Source of the DNA: Paenibacillus sp. 481
Lineage (GTDB): Bacteria > Bacillota > Bacilli > Paenibacillales > Paenibacillaceae
Length of the DNA: 64,000 nt
Direction of reading: 5' to 3'
Assembly (NCBI RefSeq): GCF_021223605.1
Contig: NZ_CP075175.1
Span: 2,796,501-2,860,500, forward strand
A model generated the notes under the pieces. It made no database searches and was not told the DNA's origin. It saw nothing but the letters and a program-made list of their open reading frames with translations. Made by a program: the position numbers and the translations under genes. Positions 25,744 to 35,749 of the stretch are shown in pieces; within the stretch, counting starts at the first letter, position 1, and each line of letters starts with the position of its first letter.

Positions 25744-26292
25744 ATGAATTTCAAAGTTCGAGGTCAACACATCGAGGTTACGGATGCTTTGCTCGATTAT
25801 GTCGAGAAGAAGTTAAGCCGGCTAGAGAGGTATTTTGAAACTCCCCTTACATCTGATGTCAATGTGACGCTGAGCGTTATTCGCGATTTGCACATTGTCG
25901 AGGTGACAATTCCACTGCCTAACTTGATGTTGCGGGCAGAGGATCGCAGTAAAGACATGTACTCATCTATTGATTCGGTTCTAGACAAGTTGGAGCGCCA
26001 AATTCGCAAGCATAAGACGAAAGTCAACCGCAAATTGCGTGTAGCTGGCAGCGTGAATCAACTGTTTGCCGAAGATGCAGCGGCGCAAGTGGCTGTAGAT
26101 GAGCACGAGGACGAGTTGGAAGTCGTTCGGATGAAGCGTTTTACGCTGAAGCCGATGGACGTGGAAGAAGCTATTTTGCAAATGAATATGATAGGACATA
26201 GCTTTTTCGTCTTCTCCAATTCGGATACAAAGGAAGTCAGTGTCGTGTATCGTCGCGATGACGGACGTTATGGATTAATAGAACAAGGCTAA
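25744..26292 (+). CDS. hpf: Long ribosome hibernation promoting factor
   Basis: HPF/RaiA (YvyD): binds the 30S subunit and dimerises ribosomes to 100S in stationary phase. 182 residues. The N-terminal ribosome-binding domain (MNFKVRGQHIEVTDALLDYVEKKLSRLERYF) and the C-terminal dimerisation domain (KPMDVEEAILQMNMIGHSFFVF, then VVYRRDDGRYGLIE) are joined by a linker, which makes it the long form. AAAGGAGGAG precedes the ATG. Own promoter and terminator. Position before secA is as in Bacillus. Confidence 0.97.
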   Translation: MNFKVRGQHIEVTDALLDYVEKKLSRLERYFETPLTSDVNVTLSVIRDLHIVEVTIPLPNLMLRAEDRSKDMYSSIDSVLDKLERQIRKHKTKVNRKLRVAGSVNQLFAEDAAAQVAVDEHEDELEVVRMKRFTLKPMDVEEAILQMNMIGHSFFVFSNSDTKEVSVVYRRDDGRYGLIEQG

Positions 26293-26397
26293 GCACGGTG
26301 CTGCAGCTGATCCGTAAGCTCTAAAGCTAAGCATTTAAGGCTAAGCTAGACAGAGTAAGTCGGATTAGCGGCGTGTACACCGTATATGATAAGAACT

Positions 26398-26430
26398 GAG
26401 CCTAATTCCGCAACGGAATGGGCTCTTTTC
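26398..26430 (+). terminator. Intrinsic terminator after hpf
   Basis: GAGCC then ATTCCG (26398-26410) pairs with CGGAAT then GGGCTC (26414-26425), loop CAA, followed by TTTT. The remaining ~100 bp on its left side show nothing further. Confidence 0.85.
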
Positions 26431-26558
26431 TCGTATATATAGAAGCAAAGTTTACTGAAATATTGTTATGTTCAATGCTGTGACCAAGACGCAACTCATA
26501 AGGCCGCTTCGAATGCGTAAATAACGCCACAAGTGTCATGATTTGGTGCCTTGGACGG

Positions 26559-26587
26559 TTGCGGCTCTTTGTTGAAACTGTTACAAT
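26559..26587 (+). promoter_or_regulatory. Promoter of secA
   Basis: TTGCGG (26559-26564), 17 nt, TACAAT (26582-26587); about 90 bp before the secA start. Confidence 0.6.
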
Positions 26588-26680
26588 TTATTGCAAAACG
26601 AGTGAATGGAAATAGACTTCTAAATGCCCTCTGATGGGTGATTAGAATAAATGATCTGTTTTGCGTGAAAGGGGTTAACC

Positions 26681-29191
26681 ATGTTAGGACTTGTGAAAAA
26701 ATTATTTGGTGACGCTAATGAACGCGAAGTGAAGCGGTTAATGAAAACTGTTGAGCTGATTAACAGCATGGAGCCGGAATTACAGAAGTTGTCGGACGAG
26801 CAATTGCGCGCGAAGACAGAAGAATTCCGTGCGCGCATAGAGAAAGGCGACACGTTGGAGCAGTTGCTGCCTGAAGCATTTGCGACGGTGCGTGAAGCAT
26901 CCAAACGCGTACTCGGCAAGCGTCATTACGATGTTCAGCTATTGGGCGGTGTGGCGCTGCACGAAGGTAAGATTGCGGAGATGAAAACAGGTGAAGGTAA
27001 GACGCTCGTCGGTACGCTTCCTGTTTATTTGAATGCACTCTCAAGCAAAGGTGTTCACGTAGTTACCGTCAATGATTACTTGGCATCGCGTGATAGCAAC
27101 GAGATGGGACAGATTTATAACTTCTTGGGTATGACAGTAGGTTTGAACCTTTCTGGCATGAGCCACGAGATGAAGCAAGATGCATATGCTTGCGATATTA
27201 CGTACGGTACGAACAACGAGTACGGTTTCGACTACTTGCGTGACAACATGGTGTTGTACCAAGAGCAAATGGTACAGCGTCCGTTGAACTTCGCTATTAT
27301 TGACGAAGTTGACTCCATCCTCGTCGATGAAGCACGTACGCCGCTTATTATTTCGGGACAAGCAGCGAAGTCTACGGACTTGTATTTTGCTGCGGATCGC
27401 TTTGTTAGCCGCTTGAAGATTGAGGATGACTTCACGATTGACGTGAAGACTCGCCAAGTTGCGCTTACAGAGGCTGGTGTGGCGAAAGCGGAGAAAGCAT
27501 TCGGTATCGAGAATATGTACGATATCAAAAATGTAACGCTTAATCACCACGTGCAGCAAGCATTGCGCGCGCATTCGATTATGCGCCGTGACGTTGACTA
27601 TGTCATTAGCGAAGGCGAAATCGTCATCGTCGATGAGTTTACGGGCCGTATGATGGCTGGTCGTCGTTATAGCGACGGTTTGCATCAAGCGATCGAGGCA
27701 AAGGAATCGCTCGAAGTTCAGAACGAGAGCATGACACTTGCAACGATTACGTTCCAGAACTACTTCCGTATGTACCGCAAGCTGTCAGGTATGACAGGTA
27801 CAGCGAAGACAGAGGAAGAAGAATTTAAGAGCATTTACGGTTTGGAAGTTCTCCAAATACCGACGAATAAACCGAACCAACGTCAAGACTTGCCGGATGT
27901 TGTGTATAAGTCTGAAATGGCTAAATACCGTGCTGCGGTTGATGAAATCGTGGAGCGTTATAAGAAGAAGCAGCCTATTCTCGTAGGTACAGTTTCCATT
28001 GAGAATTCAGAGTTATTGTCGGATATGCTTCACAAAAAAGGTGTTCAGCACAAAGTCTTGAACGCGAAGTTCCACGCAGAGGAAGCTGAAATTATTTCCC
28101 GTGCAGGACAAGCTGGTTCCGTTACAATTGCAACGAACATGGCTGGTCGTGGTACGGACATTTTGTTGGGCGAAGACGTTCCAGCAGTGGGCGGTCTTCA
28201 TATTATCGGTACAGAGCGCCACGAGAGCCGTCGTATCGATAACCAGTTGCGTGGTCGTGCAGGTCGTCAAGGTGACCCGGGTTCATCCCAGTTCTACTTG
28301 TCGCTTGAAGATGAGTTGATGCGTCGTTTCGGTGCGGACAACGTACTTGGCATGATGGAGCGCCTCGGCTTCGAGGAAGACCAGCCAATCGAGTCCAAGC
28401 TGATTACACGTGCTGTAGAATCTGCTCAAAAGCGTGTTGAGGGTAACAACTTCGACATGCGTAAAGTCGTTCTTCAGTACGACGATGTTATGAACCAACA
28501 GCGTGAAATTATTTACCGTCAGCGCCGTGATGTGCTTGAATCGGAAAATATTCGTCAAATCGTGATGGATATGATTAAGCCTTGTGTCGAGCGTATCGTT
28601 GATGCGCATTGTAGCGAAGAAGAGGTTCCAGAGAACTGGGAGCTTGAAGAAGTTATTAGCTACATGCACCGCCATTTGCTTGAAGAGGGCTCTTTAACAA
28701 AAGATGACCTGTGGGGCAAAGAGAAGGAAGAGATCGTTGAGTATCTCTTTGGTAAGATCGTTCATATTTATAATGAGCGTGAAGAGCATCTTGGTGAAGA
28801 GCTTGTACGCGAATTCGAAAAAGTCGTTGTGCTGCGTGCTGTAGATTCGAAGTGGATGGATCATATTGATGCGATGGATCATTTGCGTCAAGGTATTCAC
28901 TTGCGTGCTTACGGCGGTACAGATCCGCTGCGCGAGTACCAGTTCGAAGGCTATGAAATGTTTAACGCGATGATTTTTGCTATTCAAGAAGAAGTCGCTA
29001 ACTACATTATGAAGTCTAGAGTCGAGCAGAACGTTGAGCGTCAATCTGTTGTAGAAGAGAGCCAGATTTCTACAAATGCAGAGCCAGAAGTGAAGCGTCC
29101 GGTAACAAAGGACGAGGGAACTGGTCGCAACGAGCCTTGCCCATGCGGCAGCGGTAAGAAGTATAAGCAGTGCCATGGTAAACAAGGGTAA
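26681..29191 (+). CDS. secA: SecA preprotein translocase ATPase
   Basis: Motor that drives unfolded preproteins through SecYEG. 836 residues, normal for Bacillales. Walker [24 protein letters not shown] for motif [14 protein letters not shown], motif GRGTDIL and the C-terminal zinc ligand region [14 protein letters not shown] are all present. GAAAGGGG precedes the ATG. Own promoter; a GC-rich hairpin follows before prfB, with which it is commonly linked in Bacilli. Confidence 0.99.
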   Translation: MLGLVKKLFGDANEREVKRLMKTVELINSMEPELQKLSDEQLRAKTEEFRARIEKGDTLEQLLPEAFATVREASKRVLGKRHYDVQLLGGVALHEGKIAEMKTGEGKTLVGTLPVYLNALSSKGVHVVTVNDYLASRDSNEMGQIYNFLGMTVGLNLSGMSHEMKQDAYACDITYGTNNEYGFDYLRDNMVLYQEQMVQRPLNFAIIDEVDSILVDEARTPLIISGQAAKSTDLYFAADRFVSRLKIEDDFTIDVKTRQVALTEAGVAKAEKAFGIENMYDIKNVTLNHHVQQALRAHSIMRRDVDYVISEGEIVIVDEFTGRMMAGRRYSDGLHQAIEAKESLEVQNESMTLATITFQNYFRMYRKLSGMTGTAKTEEEEFKSIYGLEVLQIPTNKPNQRQDLPDVVYKSEMAKYRAAVDEIVERYKKKQPILVGTVSIENSELLSDMLHKKGVQHKVLNAKFHAEEAEIISRAGQAGSVTIATNMAGRGTDILLGEDVPAVGGLHIIGTERHESRRIDNQLRGRAGRQGDPGSSQFYLSLEDELMRRFGADNVLGMMERLGFEEDQPIESKLITRAVESAQKRVEGNNFDMRKVVLQYDDVMNQQREIIYRQRRDVLESENIRQIVMDMIKPCVERIVDAHCSEEEVPENWELEEVISYMHRHLLEEGSLTKDDLWGKEKEEIVEYLFGKIVHIYNEREEHLGEELVREFEKVVVLRAVDSKWMDHIDAMDHLRQGIHLRAYGGTDPLREYQFEGYEMFNAMIFAIQEEVANYIMKSRVEQNVERQSVVEESQISTNAEPEVKRPVTKDEGTGRNEPCPCGSGKKYKQCHGKQG

Positions 29192-29223
29192 ACATGCTAT
29201 AATTTTGGATAGACCATAATTGC

Positions 29224-29250
29224 AACGGGCGGCTCTGTGCCGCCCGTTGT
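29224..29250 (+). terminator. GC-rich hairpin after secA
   Basis: AACGGGCGGC (29224-29233), loop TCTGT, GCCGCCCGTT (29239-29248), then a short GTTC without a good T-tract. Confidence 0.55.
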
Positions 29251-29409
29251 TCAGCAAGACGCGAGTGTGGCGTGTACAAAAGTGCAGAGTCGAGACGCAT
29301 AGAGAATGTGTGCTTTGAGTAGTACTCCACTAAGTGCTCCGCTAAGCTAACTACTCCACAAGTCTATGCCACGCTTGCTTAGCTATATGAGACCGAAAGG
29401 ACTGATTCG

Positions 29410-30526
29410 ATGATCGACGCAAGCGTACGTCACAATTTGCGAGACATCGCAACGAAACTTACGAACCTTAGGGGGTCTCTTTGACTTCGATGTGAAGCAA
29501 GAGATGATTGCGAATTTTGAAGAGAAAATGTCTGCGCCTGATTTCTGGGACGACAACGAGCGCGCCCAAGGTATTATTGCTGAGCTTAACGGCATTAAAG
29601 GAATTACAGACCAATATAGCGCGTTGCATCAAGAGTATGAAGATGCGCAAATGATGTTTGAACTGGCGGAAGAGGAAGATGATGAGGATTTAGCATCTGA
29701 ACTAGGTGAGACAGTTAAGCAACTGTTAAGCAAAGTGGAGAACTTTGAACTTCAGTTGCTGCTTAGCGAAACTTACGATAAGTACAATGCGATCTTAGAG
29801 CTTCATCCAGGCGCTGGTGGTACCGAGTCGCAAGACTGGGGACAAATGCTACTACGCATGTATACCCGCTGGGCTGAGAAGCGTGGCTTTAAAGTAGAAG
29901 TGCTGGATTATTTGCCTGGTGATGAAGCAGGTATTAAGAGTGTAACGCTTCTGATCAAGGGCTTTAACGCCTACGGCTACTTAAAAGCGGAAAAAGGCGT
30001 CCATCGACTTGTCCGCATTTCGCCGTTTGATTCTTCTGGTCGTCGTCATACATCGTTCGTATCGTGCGACGTTGTCCCTGAAATTACGAACGATGTGGAT
30101 ATTAACATTCGTACAGAAGACTTGAAGGTCGACACGTATCGTGCAAGCGGTGCGGGCGGTCAGCACATTAATACGACTGACTCGGCAGTGCGGATTACGC
30201 ACATCCCGTCGGGCATCGTCGTGACATGCCAAACGGAGCGCTCACAGATCAAGAACCGTGAGCGTGCGATGACGCACCTTCGCTCGAAGCTATATGAGCG
30301 CCAAATCGAGGAACAGCAAAAACAGCTTGCGGAAATCCGCGGCGAGCAGATGGATATCGCTTGGGGCAGCCAGATTCGCTCCTACGTGTTCCATCCTTAC
30401 AGCATGGTTAAGGACCACCGGACGCAGGTGGAAACCGGTAACGTTGGCGCCGTCATGGACGGCGATCTCGATGCGTTTATTGAAGCGTACTTACGCACGC
30501 TAATTAAACCGACTTCAGAAACATAA
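29410..30526 (+). CDS. prfB: Peptide chain release factor 2 with programmed +1 frameshift
   Basis: Terminates translation at UGA and UAA. The first 24 codons start at ATG 29410 and end at an in-frame TGA (29482-29484). After a +1 shift the frame continues at GAC 29483 to 30526, giving about 371 residues. AGGGGG (29470-29475), TCT, CTT, TGA, C is the classic RF2 frameshift site. The GGQ motif ([20 protein letters not shown]) and SPF tripeptide region ([14 protein letters not shown]) are present. AAAGGA lies upstream of the ATG. Annotation that begins at the GTG 29492 would miss the regulatory N-terminus. Confidence 0.96.
29470..29485 (+). promoter_or_regulatory. RF2 autoregulatory frameshift site
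   Basis: Internal Shine-Dalgarno AGGGGG, three bases, the slippery CTT and the TGA C stop context. When RF2 is scarce the ribosome pauses at TGA and slips +1. Confidence 0.93.
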
Positions 30527-30545
30527 TACGTGAATGAAGTTTGCT

Positions 30546-30580
30546 AACCTGCGCCCGATAACTTATCGGGGCAGGTTTTT
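30546..30580 (+). terminator. Intrinsic terminator of prfB
   Basis: AACCTGC then CCCGATAA (30546-30561) pairs with TTATCGGG then GCAGGTT (30563-30577), followed by TTTT. Confidence 0.9.
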
Positions 30581-30684
30581 TGCTGTGCTTGAACGCTTTA
30601 ACTTAAAAGAGAGCAAGATCATACTGTACTTAGGATAGGAGAACGTCTATTTAGCGATACTAGCTAGTACCAAGGAGAGATCAT

Positions 30685-31587
30685 ATGTCTAGTTCATCAT
30701 TTACAGCGAGCAAACCGCGTCGTCGTGGTGCACCGCTTCTTGCGCACAATCATCCGTTGCGGAACGTGCTTGAATACGGACTCATTTTGTTAGGCGCTTT
30801 TATTATGGCACTAAGCTTTAACTACTTGCTGCTTCCGAACAAAATCGCTTCCGGAGGAATCTCGGGGTTATCTATCATTTTACAGAACCAGTTTGGTTGG
30901 AACCCAGCTATTACACAATACGCATTCAACATTCCGCTGTTTATTGTGGGGATTGTACTATTTGGGAGACAATATGGCATCCGTGCGCTAGTAGGCTCCA
31001 TCGCGCTGCCGACATTCGTATACTTAACTAGTAGTATCCCAGTTGGAACATCCAATCCGCTGCTAGCGTCCATTTTTGGCGGAATTGGAATTGGAATTGG
31101 TCTTGGAATCGTGTTCCGTGGGCGTGGTTCTACAGGGGGCAACGCCATTACAGCACAAATTGTTCACACGTTCCTCGGCATTAGTTTGCCGCTATCTGTG
31201 GCTGTTTGCGACGGGATAATCATTTTACTTGCTGGTTTCTTGATGTCATTTGAGAGCGCTATGTATGCATTGATTGGATTGTTTGTCATGAGCAAGACAT
31301 TGGATGCCGTGCAAATTGGACTCGGATATACGAAGGTTGCCTTTATTATTACAGACGATACGGACAAAATGACTGACGCTGTGCTGCATGATCTAAATCG
31401 CGGACTTACAAAGTTGCACGGTGAAGGTGGATATACGGGCGAAGGGCGTACGGTTTTGATGATCGTTGTCGGTCAGACCGAAGTGTACAAGTTGAAGGCG
31501 CTTGTTCGTTCTGTCGATCCGAGCGCGTTTGTCATAATTAGTAATACAAATGAAGTGCTTGGTGAAGGGTTCAAAATTCATTCATGA
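30685..31587 (+). CDS. YitT family membrane protein with DUF2179 domain
   Basis: 300 residues. Five to six hydrophobic segments (for example LILLGAFIMALSFNYLLLP, GGIGIGIGLGIVFRG) and the motif RGRGSTGGNAITAQ in the membrane part, then a C-terminal soluble DUF2179 domain (FIITDDTDKMTDAVLHDLNRGLTKLHGEGGYTGEGRTVLM). Role of the family is poorly known. AAGGAG lies before the ATG at 30685. It is a single-gene unit with terminators on both sides. Confidence 0.93.
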   Translation: MSSSSFTASKPRRRGAPLLAHNHPLRNVLEYGLILLGAFIMALSFNYLLLPNKIASGGISGLSIILQNQFGWNPAITQYAFNIPLFIVGIVLFGRQYGIRALVGSIALPTFVYLTSSIPVGTSNPLLASIFGGIGIGIGLGIVFRGRGSTGGNAITAQIVHTFLGISLPLSVAVCDGIIILLAGFLMSFESAMYALIGLFVMSKTLDAVQIGLGYTKVAFIITDDTDKMTDAVLHDLNRGLTKLHGEGGYTGEGRTVLMIVVGQTEVYKLKALVRSVDPSAFVIISNTNEVLGEGFKIHS

Positions 31588-31640
31588 TTCCATAAATATA
31601 CATGGTATAAATTAACGACAAAAACATGACATGTCCTGTA

Positions 31641-31666
31641 AGGGCCGCGGTTGCGGCTCTTTTTTT
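31641..31666 (+). terminator. Intrinsic terminator after the YitT gene
   Basis: AGGGCCGC (31641-31648), loop GGTT, GCGGCTCT (31653-31660), then six T. Almost the whole stem is GC. Confidence 0.9.
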
Positions 31667-31703
31667 GTATGCAAAAAATTATTCACTCCTCCTCCATTCA
31701 TTC

Positions 31704-31845
31704 ATAATGCATAAATACACAAAAAACCGCTTGTTATACAACCCTTATTTACGTCAAATTAACGAAAAAAGGCTTACTGGTAATAAAATTTTAGAAAAAT
31801 AAGTGTTGTATTTATATAATTTCAAAAGTATAATAATGCGTAAAT
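31704..31845 (+). promoter_or_regulatory. argC control region: promoter and two candidate ArgR operators
   Basis: ATAATGCATAAAT (31704-31716) and ATAATGCGTAAAT (31833-31845) are near-identical 13-mers 129 bp apart. TGCATAAATA resembles an ARG-box half-site. Between them, TTAACG (31759-31764), 16 nt, TGGTAATAA forms an extended -10 promoter (31781-31786 = TAATAA), and TATAAT (31815-31820) is an alternative -10. Operator function is inferred. The rest of 31667-31991 is A/T-rich without genes. Confidence 0.5.
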
Positions 31846-31991
31846 CGCTAAAAAGAAACAATTTCCATATTTAATTCACTACTGGCGATCTGTTGTGTAA
31901 AAGGTAAGTCCGACGACAGATAAACAACGTTACACATAACAGGATGTTCTACACAAAAAAGCAGCACTTAGGAGAAGGAGAGAGTAGAGCG

Positions 31992-33047
31992 ATGTCAAGC
32001 AAAGAAAAGTTGCGTATCGCTGTCGTCGGCTCGACGGGCTACGGGGGAGTGGAATTAATTCGGCTGTTGCTGACCCATCCACACACTAGTCTGACGTCCG
32101 TTATTTCGGCATCTAGCGCAGGTACGTTGATTACGGAAGGATACCCTCATTTGCATCATATTTTGTGTGACACCTTGGACGGTGTTGATGTAGACGAGAT
32201 CAAGAGCAAGGCTGATTTGGTGTTTACGGCGACACCTTCTGGTGTAAGTGCAAAGCTGGTTCCACAACTATTGGCGGCAGGACTAAAAGTTATCGACTTG
32301 TCAGGTGATTTCAGGCTTAAAGACGCGGCGTCTTACACACAGTGGTATAAGCATGATGAGCCAGATGCCGACACGTTGGCAGAGGCGACTTATGGATTGT
32401 GTGAGCTATATGGGGAACAGGTGAAGGGAAAACGATTTATTTCGAATCCGGGTTGTTATCCGACGGCGACACTGCTTGGTCTTACACCTGCGTTAAAGGC
32501 AGGCTGGATCGATCCGGCATCAATTATTGTCGATGCCAAATCAGGCGTATCCGGCGCGGGTCGTGGCACAAGCTTAATGGCTCACTATAGTGAAATTAAT
32601 GAGAATTTGAAAGTTTACAAAGTAAATAAACATCAACATATTCCCGAAATCGAGCAAGTGTTGTCGGATGTACAGGGCAGCCCTGTAACGATTACGTTCA
32701 CGACGCATTTGACGCCGATGACGCGGGGAATTATGTCGACGATGTATGCACATATAAATGGTCAATTTTCGACAGCGGACTTTATCTCATTGTATTCCGA
32801 GTTTTATACAGGCAAACCGTTCGTGCGTATCCGTCCACAAGGGACGTGGCCGGCGACCAAAGAAGTGTTTGGATCTAATTATTGCGATATCGGCTTTGCT
32901 GTAGATGAACGGACAAATCGGGTAACGATCATCTCTGTTATCGATAATGTCGTGAAAGGTGCCGCTGGGCAAGCCGTACAGAACTTAAACTTGATGATGG
33001 GTTGGGAAGAAACGCTAGGTTTGGCGTTAACGCCTGTTTATCCATAA
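31992..33047 (+). CDS. argC: N-acetyl-gamma-glutamyl-phosphate reductase
   Basis: Third step from glutamate to ornithine: reduces N-acetylglutamyl phosphate to the semialdehyde with NADPH. 351 residues. The nucleotide-binding GSTGYGGVELIRLL start, the active-site Cys in SNPGCYPTATLLGL and the GVSGAGRGTSL loop are visible. I chose the ATG at 31992 (GGAGAAGGAG upstream); an earlier ATG at 31944 has no site. First gene of the arg run. Confidence 0.97.
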   Translation: MSSKEKLRIAVVGSTGYGGVELIRLLLTHPHTSLTSVISASSAGTLITEGYPHLHHILCDTLDGVDVDEIKSKADLVFTATPSGVSAKLVPQLLAAGLKVIDLSGDFRLKDAASYTQWYKHDEPDADTLAEATYGLCELYGEQVKGKRFISNPGCYPTATLLGLTPALKAGWIDPASIIVDAKSGVSGAGRGTSLMAHYSEINENLKVYKVNKHQHIPEIEQVLSDVQGSPVTITFTTHLTPMTRGIMSTMYAHINGQFSTADFISLYSEFYTGKPFVRIRPQGTWPATKEVFGSNYCDIGFAVDERTNRVTIISVIDNVVKGAAGQAVQNLNLMMGWEETLGLALTPVYP

Positions 33048-33093
33048 CGAGAACGAATTTGTTATGAATAGGAAAGTCGAGGGATGATTCCAT

Positions 33094-34395
33094 ATGAAAC
33101 AAGTAAATCATACTGTGCAATCTAAAAATTTGACTGAGCCAGCGCCAATTAATCATTCTGCTTCGAGTTCAGGAACATTGCTATATCGCGTTATAGAAGG
33201 CTCTGTTACGACGCCACAAGGCTTTCAAGCCGGTGGCTTGCATTGTGGTTTGAAAAAAGCGACACGCAACGACATCGGTGCGATCGTGTGTGACGTGCCC
33301 GCAGTTGCGGCGGCTGTATATACGACAAATTCTTTTCAGGCTGCGCCGCTTGACGTAACACGCGCAAGCTTAGCTGAAGAAGGGCTGTTGCGTGCCGTCA
33401 TTGTGAACAGTGGTAACGCTAATGCCTGTACGGGCAAGCAAGGCGAGGCAGATGCTTATCGCATGCGGAGCGCATTCGCGGAGCAGTTGGGCGTGCCTGC
33501 TCATCATGTTGCTGTTGCGTCAACAGGCGTAATCGGGCAGCTATTGAAAATGGACTGCGTCGAGCAAGGGATTGCTGAGCTGCCAGGAAATTTGCAGTCT
33601 GGGGCTAATGGGGCGGAGCAGTTTTCGCAAGCGATCTTGACGACAGATCTCGTCAAGAAGGAAGTGTGTACCGTAGTGCGTGTAAACGGGCTGGACGTAC
33701 ACATTGGTGGATCAGCGAAAGGTTCAGGCATGATTCATCCTAATATGGCGACGATGCTGGGCTTTGTAACAACGGACGCTGAGATCGATGGTCGGGCATT
33801 GGAGCGGTTGTTGAAGCAAGTTACGGACGCCACTTTTAATATGATCACCGTTGATGGCGATACGAGCACGAACGATATGCTAGTCGCCATGGCGAGCGGG
33901 GCTGCTGGCAATGAACAGCTAGATGAGCAGCATCCGGATTGGAACGCATTTGCAGCAGCATTTCAACATGTGTGCGAGCATTTGGCGAAATCCATCGCAC
34001 GTGATGGTGAAGGCGCGACGAAGTTGATCGAGGTGCGCGTCACAGGTGCAACGTCAGAGGACGATGCCCGAGCAATAGCGAAGACTGTTGTCGGCTCAAG
34101 TCTGGTGAAATCGGCTGTGTTCGGTGCTGACGCGAACTGGGGACGTGTTATTGCTGCAGTTGGTTATTCGGGGATCAAAGTGAATCCTGAGACCGTAGAT
34201 ATCGACTTAGGTGCGATTGCAGTGCTGCGTCAATCTACGCCTGTTCTTTTTGATGAAGATGCAGCGCTTGTTTATTTAAAAGGCGATACGGTTGTATTTA
34301 CGATCGATTTGCATATGGGTGATGGTGAAGCGACAGCGTGGGGTTGCGATCTAACTTATGATTACGTGCGTATTAATGCAGCTTACAGAACGTAA
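33094..34395 (+). CDS. argJ: Bifunctional ornithine acetyltransferase / N-acetylglutamate synthase
   Basis: Recycles the acetyl group from N-acetylornithine to glutamate; the protein cleaves itself ahead of the catalytic Thr in HPNMATMLGF. 433 residues, with about 30 extra N-terminal residues before the family start (SVTTPQGFQAGGLHCGLKK). Other signatures: VNSGNANACTG, DGEGATKLIEV, GADANWGRV. An upstream start at 33094 has GAGGGA about 9 nt before. No argA is needed if ArgJ is bifunctional; monofunctional use cannot be excluded. Confidence 0.96.
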   Translation: MKQVNHTVQSKNLTEPAPINHSASSSGTLLYRVIEGSVTTPQGFQAGGLHCGLKKATRNDIGAIVCDVPAVAAAVYTTNSFQAAPLDVTRASLAEEGLLRAVIVNSGNANACTGKQGEADAYRMRSAFAEQLGVPAHHVAVASTGVIGQLLKMDCVEQGIAELPGNLQSGANGAEQFSQAILTTDLVKKEVCTVVRVNGLDVHIGGSAKGSGMIHPNMATMLGFVTTDAEIDGRALERLLKQVTDATFNMITVDGDTSTNDMLVAMASGAAGNEQLDEQHPDWNAFAAAFQHVCEHLAKSIARDGEGATKLIEVRVTGATSEDDARAIAKTVVGSSLVKSAVFGADANWGRVIAAVGYSGIKVNPETVDIDLGAIAVLRQSTPVLFDEDAALVYLKGDTVVFTIDLHMGDGEATAWGCDLTYDYVRINAAYRT

Positions 34396-34499
34396 CGTGT
34401 CGAATGAACGAATTTCGTGGAACGCATAGATAGATTTTATGGAGCAGTTAAGCTGGTAACGTGCCGGCAATTAGCACATTTAAGGGGGGAAGAAGCACG

Positions 34500-35630
34500 A
34501 TGGCAAACGGAGCGGCGCGGGTGCAAGAGAAGCCGGAAATGTCTCAAGACATTCAGTTGATCAGGCTAAATGAGACACAGACAACGGTAATCGAGGCGAG
34601 CGAAATACAGGCATCGGTTGAACGGTTAGGTGCAAAGCGAGTAATGACAAGGAGTTGCGCAGTGAGTAGTAAGGATACGGATAGGAACAACTGTAATGAT
34701 GCTGTGATCGGTTCAAGCACTATGGATAGTGCAGGTCGTGTAGACAATACAAATCTGCAGCTTAGACGAGGCAATCAAGACGAAACGGAACCAGTTATGT
34801 TCGAAAAGTTAGTACCCTCGCGCCGCTTCGTAATGAAATGTGGCGGCAGTACGCTTGCAGCTTTGCCTGAATCTTTTTACACACAGTTGGGTGAACTGCA
34901 AGCGGCTGGAACGATGCCCGTCATCGTGCATGGTGGAGGTCCTGCTATTTCCAACACGTTAAGCAAGCTTGGTATTGAGACGGAGTTTGTAGGCGGGTTG
35001 CGTCGGACGAGTGAGGAAGTGCTGGACGTCGTTGAAATGGTGCTGGCAGGCACGATCAACAAACAAATCGTACGGCGCTTAACAGCTGTAGGTGCTTCGG
35101 CCATTGGTTTGTCAGGCACAGACGGTAGTCTCATTCAAGCAACACCAGTCGCGAATGCGGCAGCTTTAGGATTTGTAGGTGATGTATCGCGAATAGACGC
35201 TAGTCTTATCGAGGGTATCATCGGACTCGGCTATTTGCCGGTCATTGCTCCAGTGGGGATCGATGCTGTAGGGCAGCGTTACAACATAAACGCGGATACG
35301 GCAGCGGGTGCTGTAGCGGCTTATCTCGGTGTTGAACAGTTAATTGTGATTACTGATGTGCCAGGCATTATGAAAGTAATCGATGGGGAAAAGGTCGTGT
35401 TGCCTGTTGTAACGACGACTGAAATTGAGCTGATGATTGCCCAAGGCGATATTTTCGGAGGCATGATTCCTAAAGTGCGTGCTGCTATGCAGAGCATGGA
35501 TGGTGGCGTAAAGGAAGTCGTTATTGCGGACGGATCTGAACCAGGTGTATTGCGGCGGATTATGGCTGGCGAGCAGTTGGGGACACGTATTGTGAGTGCT
35601 GTCAGTGAGAACACAGTGTTGGTGAACTAA
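34500..35630 (+). CDS. argB: Acetylglutamate kinase with unusual N-terminal extension
   Basis: Phosphorylates N-acetylglutamate. The kinase core begins FVMKCGGST (near residue 113 from this start) with VIVHGGGPAI, the INADTAAGAVAAYLGVEQL and VITDVPGIM motifs, and ends at GTRIVSAV; that core is about 260 residues, normal for ArgB. The ATG at 34500 has AAGGGGGGA upstream and adds ~100 hydrophilic residues without recognisable domain. A second ATG at 34798 (MFEKLVPSRRF) would give the normal size but has a poor site. Which is used is unclear. Confidence 0.9.
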   Translation: MANGAARVQEKPEMSQDIQLIRLNETQTTVIEASEIQASVERLGAKRVMTRSCAVSSKDTDRNNCNDAVIGSSTMDSAGRVDNTNLQLRRGNQDETEPVMFEKLVPSRRFVMKCGGSTLAALPESFYTQLGELQAAGTMPVIVHGGGPAISNTLSKLGIETEFVGGLRRTSEEVLDVVEMVLAGTINKQIVRRLTAVGASAIGLSGTDGSLIQATPVANAAALGFVGDVSRIDASLIEGIIGLGYLPVIAPVGIDAVGQRYNINADTAAGAVAAYLGVEQLIVITDVPGIMKVIDGEKVVLPVVTTTEIELMIAQGDIFGGMIPKVRAAMQSMDGGVKEVVIADGSEPGVLRRIMAGEQLGTRIVSAVSENTVLVN

Positions 35631-35749
35631 TCGAATCGATATGAAAATAAATGAATCTAAGCTAAGCGAGTTAATCGAATCTACGCGAGCTGTGTAAATA
35701 TGTGCGAACTTTAAATAACGATGGATTGAACTAAGAGGGGTGAAATCGG

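Noticed and set aside
27041-27688. 215-residue antisense frame within secA
   Set aside because: Complement of a conserved coding gene, without own signals or family resemblance.
29492-30526. prfB as an uninterrupted gene beginning at the GTG 29492
   Set aside because: The upstream 24 codons and the classic frameshift site show the true start at 29410.
31667-31991. T-box or other riboswitch before argC
   Set aside because: No T-box sequence, no specifier stem and no terminator just before argC.
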